Positions 60,190-64,000 of a DNA stretch of 64,000 nucleotides are shown piece by piece. Each line of letters starts with the position of its first letter. Positions within the stretch are counted from its first letter, which is position 1. The translations under genes and the position numbers were made by a program. The DNA is from Bradyrhizobium quebecense. GTDB taxonomy: Bacteria > Pseudomonadota > Alphaproteobacteria > Rhizobiales > Xanthobacteraceae. The DNA is taken from NCBI RefSeq assembly GCF_013373795.3, contig NZ_CP088022.1:7564001-7628000 (forward strand). The letters are read 5' to 3'. The notes under the pieces were generated by a model. That model did not search any database, had not been told where the DNA came from, and worked only from the letters and a program-made list of their open reading frames with translations.

Positions 60190-62529
60190 GTGTCGCACAA
60201 ACTTCGCTTTGCGCTTCTCCTCATCCTCACCCTGTTCGTCTCGCCCGCGCTTGCGCAGCCGGCTGCCAAGCCGGCGCCGCCGCAACCGAGTACCAGCGAC
60301 GCACTGACGCCGGAGCAGGCGAAGCGTGCGCTCGAGACGCTGCAGGACGACAAGAAGCGCGGCGAGATCATCAACACGCTGCGCGCCATCGCCAATGCCT
60401 CGCCGCAGGCGGCCGCGCAGCCGGCGTCCGAGCAGCATTCGCCGATCCCGCTCAGCGCGGACAGCCTCGGCGCGCAGCTTCTGCTGATGGTCTCGGAGCA
60501 GGTCGGCGAGATGTCGCGCGAGGTCGCCGACGTGGCGCGCACGCTGACGCATTTCCCGGCGTTCTATTACTGGTTCCTGCGCACCGCCAACGATCCGGCC
60601 GCCTATGGCCTCATGATCGACATCGCCTGGAAGCTGGCGCTGGTGCTCGGTTGCGCGCTGGCAGCCGAATGGGTGGTGTTCCGCCTGATCAAGCGGCCGG
60701 TCGCGTTCCTTGAAGCGCGGCTGCCGCAGACCGCGCGCGTGCCGGTGCAGGCGCTCGCCAGCGCCGATCCGCCGTCGTCGGTTGCCGACGTCACGCCGGA
60801 GGGCGATCTGCATCGCCGCCGGCTCAGCCTGGCGCGGGCCTGGCAGTCGCTGGTCCGGCTGCCTTTCGTGCTCGGGCGCCTCGTGCTCGAGCTGCTGCCG
60901 GTGGTCGTGTTCCTCAGCGTGGCCGCCGCGCTGCTCAGCACCGAGATCGGCAATCAGTCGACCACGCGGCTCGTGATCCTCGCGGTGATCAACGCCTATG
61001 CCTTCTCGCGCGCGCTGATCTGTGCGGTGCGCGCGCTGGCCGGCCCGTTCGGCCTGATCCGCGTTCGTGCCGAGACCGCGGCCTATATCGAGATATGGGC
61101 GCGGCGCATCGTCGCCGTCGGGGTCTCGGGGATCTGCTTGGCCAATGTCGCATTGCTGCTTGGGCTGTCCCACGCCGGCTACGCCGCGCTGCTCCGGCTT
61201 GTGATGCTGGTGGTGCACCTCTTCATCGTCGTCATCATCCTGCAATGCCGCCGCCAGGTCGCCGACGTCATCCGCGCGCCGGCCGATCGCACCGGCCTTG
61301 CGGCGCGGACGCGCAATCGTCTCGCTTCGCTGTGGCATGTGCTGGCGATCGCGCTCGATCTCGCGCTGTGGGCGGTGTGGGCGCTCAACATCCGCAACGG
61401 CTATTCGCTGCTGCTGCAATATTTCGTCGGCACCGTCGCGGTGCTGCTGGTCACCCGCCTCGTCACCATGGTGGTGCTGAGCCTGATCGATCGCGGCTTC
61501 CGCATCAGCCCGGACCTGATGCAGCGCTTCCCGGGGCTCGAGACCCGCGCCAACCGCTATCTGCCGCTGCTGCGCAAGGTGGTCACGGCGGTGATCGCCG
61601 TGGTCGGCTTCGTCGCGCTGCTCGAGGTCTGGGGCGTCGATGCCGTCGTCTGGTTCTATGGCGGCCAGATCGGCTCTCGCCTGATCTCGGCCCTGGTGAC
61701 GATCGGCATTGCCGCGCTCGCCGCGGCCGTGATCTGGGAAGTCGCCAATGCGTTGATGGACCGGCAGATCGATACGCTGTCGCGCGACGGGCATTTCGCC
61801 CGCGCCGCACGCCTGCGCACCTTCCAGCCGATGCTGCGCACCGCGCTGTTCTGCATCATCGTCGCGGTGGTCGGGCTCACCGCGCTCAGCGAGATCGGCG
61901 TCAATGTCGCGCCGCTGCTCGCCGGCGCAGGGATCGTCGGCATCGCGATCGGCTTCGGTTCGCAGAAGCTGGTGCAGGATCTCATCACCGGGCTGTTCCT
62001 GCTGCTCGAGAACACCGTGCAAGTCGGCGACACCGTCACGGTGTCGGGCCTGTCGGGCGTGGTCGAGAACGTCTCGATCCGCACCATGCGGCTGCGCGCC
62101 GGCGACGGCTCGGTGCATATCGTGCCGTTCAGCGCGGTGACCACGATCACCAATGCCAGCCGCGGTGCCGGCAATGCCGCGGTCAGCGTCAACGTGTCCT
62201 ACAAGGAGGACACCGATCGCGCCGGCGAGGTGCTGAAGGACATCGTCGCCGGGATGCGCCAGGAGACGGCGTATCGCGCGCTGATCCGCGGCGATCTCGA
62301 ATTGTGGGGCGTCGACAAGGTCGACGGCTCGGTCGTGACCATCGTCGGCCAGATCCGCTGCACCGACGGCGGCCGCTGGTCGGTACAGCGCGAGTTCAAC
62401 CGCCGCATGAAGCGGCGCTTCCAGGAGGAAGGCATTGAGATCGCCTCGATGGGCCAGACCATCCTGATGCAGCTTCCCGCGCCCTCCGAGCTGGATACAA
62501 ACAAGCTGCCGCGCCGCGCCGCGGGCTGA
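60190..62529 (+). CDS. Large MscS-family mechanosensitive channel
   Basis: A 779-residue protein with a signal peptide (RFALLLILTLFVSPALAQ), a periplasmic region (about 25-145), and about 9-11 helices. The pore helix and MscS core are at about 560-690 (ALLAGAGIVGIAIGFGSQKL, VQDLITGLFLLLENTVQVGD). The C-terminal cytosolic domain follows (SIRTMRLRAGDGSVHIVPFS). It resembles YbiO/MscM-type large channels rather than the 286-residue MscS. The start is GTG 60190. It protects against osmotic down-shock. It is divergent from the AAA+ fusion gene. Confidence 0.9.
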   Translation: MSHKLRFALLLILTLFVSPALAQPAAKPAPPQPSTSDALTPEQAKRALETLQDDKKRGEIINTLRAIANASPQAAAQPASEQHSPIPLSADSLGAQLLLMVSEQVGEMSREVADVARTLTHFPAFYYWFLRTANDPAAYGLMIDIAWKLALVLGCALAAEWVVFRLIKRPVAFLEARLPQTARVPVQALASADPPSSVADVTPEGDLHRRRLSLARAWQSLVRLPFVLGRLVLELLPVVVFLSVAAALLSTEIGNQSTTRLVILAVINAYAFSRALICAVRALAGPFGLIRVRAETAAYIEIWARRIVAVGVSGICLANVALLLGLSHAGYAALLRLVMLVVHLFIVVIILQCRRQVADVIRAPADRTGLAARTRNRLASLWHVLAIALDLALWAVWALNIRNGYSLLLQYFVGTVAVLLVTRLVTMVVLSLIDRGFRISPDLMQRFPGLETRANRYLPLLRKVVTAVIAVVGFVALLEVWGVDAVVWFYGGQIGSRLISALVTIGIAALAAAVIWEVANALMDRQIDTLSRDGHFARAARLRTFQPMLRTALFCIIVAVVGLTALSEIGVNVAPLLAGAGIVGIAIGFGSQKLVQDLITGLFLLLENTVQVGDTVTVSGLSGVVENVSIRTMRLRAGDGSVHIVPFSAVTTITNASRGAGNAAVSVNVSYKEDTDRAGEVLKDIVAGMRQETAYRALIRGDLELWGVDKVDGSVVTIVGQIRCTDGGRWSVQREFNRRMKRRFQEEGIEIASMGQTILMQLPAPSELDTNKLPRRAAG

Positions 62530-62537
62530 TCCCTTTA

Positions 62538-62672
62538 TCTTGCTCCACCTCTCCCGCTTGCGGGGGAGGTCGGATCGCATCGCAGATGCGATCCGGGTGG
62601 GGACTCTTTCCACGATGTGACTCGCTGAGATACCGCCACCCCAACCCCGCAAGCGGGAGAGGGAGCACAGTC
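62538..62672. repeat. Long inverted intergenic repeat
   Basis: The outer arms CTCCACCTCTCCCGCTTGCG and its near-complement CGCAAGCGGGAGAGG (about 62656-62671) can pair, with inner palindromes GATCGCATCGCAGATGCGATC (62573-62593) and others between. This is a rhizobial intergenic repeat type; it may terminate the MscS gene. The remaining 268 bp up to the next gene contain nothing else I can support. Confidence 0.75.
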
Positions 62673-62939
62673 CCTTGGCGGCGGCCGCTCCAGCTTGATC
62701 CCAGTTCGCCGTAACTGCTGAGCGTGTTGCGCGTCTCACGGTTGCGACACCGTCTCGCGACGATGAGACGACAAAGGGCCTCGCTGGACCCGAGGCATGG
62801 CTCGCACTTGGCCGAAAACGCCGCCTTTCTCCTCCTCTCCTGCGATTTCCACGCTGGCACAGCGCTTGCTCAACGCATCTTCGAATGCGCGGCAAGACGC
62901 ATTGCATGACTGAATCTCAAGGGAAGGAAGGAAACGCAC

Positions 62940-64000
62940 ATGGAGCTTGGCTACTTCACCATGCCCTCGCACCCGCCGGAGTGCGGATTGAAGGAGGGCC
63001 ACGACTGGGACCTGCAGACGCTGCGCTGGCTCGACGAGCTCGGCTATCAGGAAGCCTGGATCGGCGAGCATCACACCGCGCCGTGGGAGCCGCACCCGTC
63101 GCCCGATCTCCTGGTCGCGCAGGCGCTGCTGCAGACCAAGAACATCCGCATCGGACCCGGCGGCTTCCTGTTGCCGTATCATCACCCGGCCGAACTCGCG
63201 AACCGCGTGGCGATGCTCGACCATCTCTCGAACGGGCGGCTGAACTTCGGCGTCGCGGCCTCGGGCCTGCCGAGCGACTGGGCGATGTTCAACGTCGACG
63301 GCATGTCGGGCCAGAACCGCGACATGACCCGCGAGGCGCTCGAGATCATCCTGAAGATGTGGTCCGAGCCCGGACCGTGGACGCACAAGGGCAAGTACTG
63401 GACGGTGTCGAAGCCGGACACGATGTTCGACTTCCTCAAGCCGCACATCAAGCCACAGCAAGCGCCGCATCCGCCGATCGGCGTCGCCGGCCTGTCGAAG
63501 AATTCCGACACGCTCAAGCTCGCCGGCGAGCGCGGCTTCATCCCGATGAGCCTGAACCTCAACCCGGCCTATGTAGGCAGCCACTGGGACTCGGTGGAAG
63601 CCGGCGCGGCCAAGACCGGCCGCAAGCCGAGCCGCAAGGATTGGCGGCTGGTGCGCGAGGTGTTCGTGGCTGATACCGATGAGGAGGCGTGGAGGCTGTC
63701 GACCGGCGACATGATGGGCCGGATGATGGGCGAGTATTTCCTGCCGCTGCTCGGCCATTTCGGCTTCAAGGACTATCTGAAGCACGCCCCCGACGTGCCC
63801 GACAGCGACGTCACCGTCGAATATTGCGCGCGCCGGAATTGGATCGTCGGCTCGCCCGCGACCGTCACCGAGAAGATCGAGAAGATCTACCGGGAGGTCG
63901 GCGGCTTCGGCGTGCTCTGCGTGTTCGGCTTCGACTACAAGCACAAGCCGGAAGCCTGGCGGCACTCGCTGGACCTGCTCAAGAACGAGGTGATGCCGCG
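62940..64000 (+). CDS. LLM-class flavin-dependent oxidoreductase, incomplete at right edge
   Basis: The first 353 residues of a bacterial-luciferase-like monooxygenase. The start MELGYFTMPSHPPECGLKEG follows AGGAAGGAA. Conserved segments are EAWIGEHHTAPWEPHPSPDL, IRIGPGGFLLPYHHPAELAN, ASGLPSDWAMFNVDGMSGQN and NWIVGSPATVTEKIEKIYRE. These enzymes use FMNH2 or F420 and O2; the alkane/limonene-type LLM subgroup is the nearest match I recognise. No stop is reached by 64000, so the C-terminus is missing. The preceding repeat suggests an independent promoter. Confidence 0.88.
   Translation, partial: MELGYFTMPSHPPECGLKEGHDWDLQTLRWLDELGYQEAWIGEHHTAPWEPHPSPDLLVAQALLQTKNIRIGPGGFLLPYHHPAELANRVAMLDHLSNGRLNFGVAASGLPSDWAMFNVDGMSGQNRDMTREALEIILKMWSEPGPWTHKGKYWTVSKPDTMFDFLKPHIKPQQAPHPPIGVAGLSKNSDTLKLAGERGFIPMSLNLNPAYVGSHWDSVEAGAAKTGRKPSRKDWRLVREVFVADTDEEAWRLSTGDMMGRMMGEYFLPLLGHFGFKDYLKHAPDVPDSDVTVEYCARRNWIVGSPATVTEKIEKIYREVGGFGVLCVFGFDYKHKPEAWRHSLDLLKNEVMP

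Noticed and set aside
60169..62907. 912-codon minus-strand frame opposite the MscS channel
   Set aside because: Highly charged antisense translation of a membrane protein gene; no domain seen.

Overview
The window is GC-rich chromosomal DNA of an alphaproteobacterium, most probably Bradyrhizobium or a close relative in the Nitrobacteraceae. Reasons: the gene order rpmH-rnpA-yidC-yihA-(DUF423)-argB-(DUF1036)-HAD nucleotidase-dapD, the protein sequences themselves, and several families of dispersed palindromic intergenic repeats that I recognise from Bradyrhizobium genomes. No phage, integrase, transposase, rRNA operon or CRISPR array was seen.

Layout. 1-6949 (minus strand) is a conserved housekeeping block for lysine and arginine synthesis, membrane protein insertion, tRNA maturation and ribosome assembly. 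7314-11481 holds a sensor kinase, a tRNA-Arg(ACG) and small membrane or secreted proteins including a sterol-desaturase-like enzyme. 11557-19218 (minus) is a TetR-controlled sugar-type ABC importer operon with two beta-propeller (SMP-30/strictosidine-synthase-like) modules, one fused to a permease. 19524-34934 (plus) is a large trans-envelope locus: a stand-alone STN protein, TonB, an ECF sigma factor and FecR, followed by a TpsB transporter, an ExbB carrying a DUF2341/LamG-like ectodomain, ExbD, a second TonB, a porin, a SurA-like isomerase, a YbjN protein and a lytic transglycosylase. It resembles the Pseudomonas aeruginosa vreAIR (PUMA3) regulators plus the pdtB-exbB2-exbD2 cluster, but no TpsA cargo is visible. 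35080-43079 is a medium-chain-type polyhydroxyalkanoate cassette (AraC regulator, acyl-CoA ligase, MaoC hydratase, PhaC, PhaZ, phasin, acyl-CoA dehydrogenase). 43233-45849 is a MarR-controlled efflux/hydrolase operon with a striking 47-bp palindromic operator.

46100-57502 holds an alginate-lyase-like protein, a membrane-free two-component system and a three-gene cassette in which a Ras/Rab-like GTPase follows a membrane protein with a cytosolic roadblock/longin-like region and a periplasmic OmpA domain. Further genes here are DUF3597, small proteins, an Rrf2/methyltransferase pair and a TPR-glycosyltransferase fusion. 57539-62529 contains an intact HigA-like antitoxin next to a deleted toxin, a ClpS-zinc-finger-AAA+ fusion ATPase and an MscS-type channel. 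A luciferase-like monooxygenase runs off the right end.

The best candidates for undescribed biology are the ClpS/C4-zinc/AAA+ fusion (58135-59865), the GTPase-OmpA cassette (49640-52255), and the TonB/STN/TpsB locus with its carbohydrate-binding-like ExbB. All function calls come from reading the translated sequence and recalled family knowledge; no database search was run.
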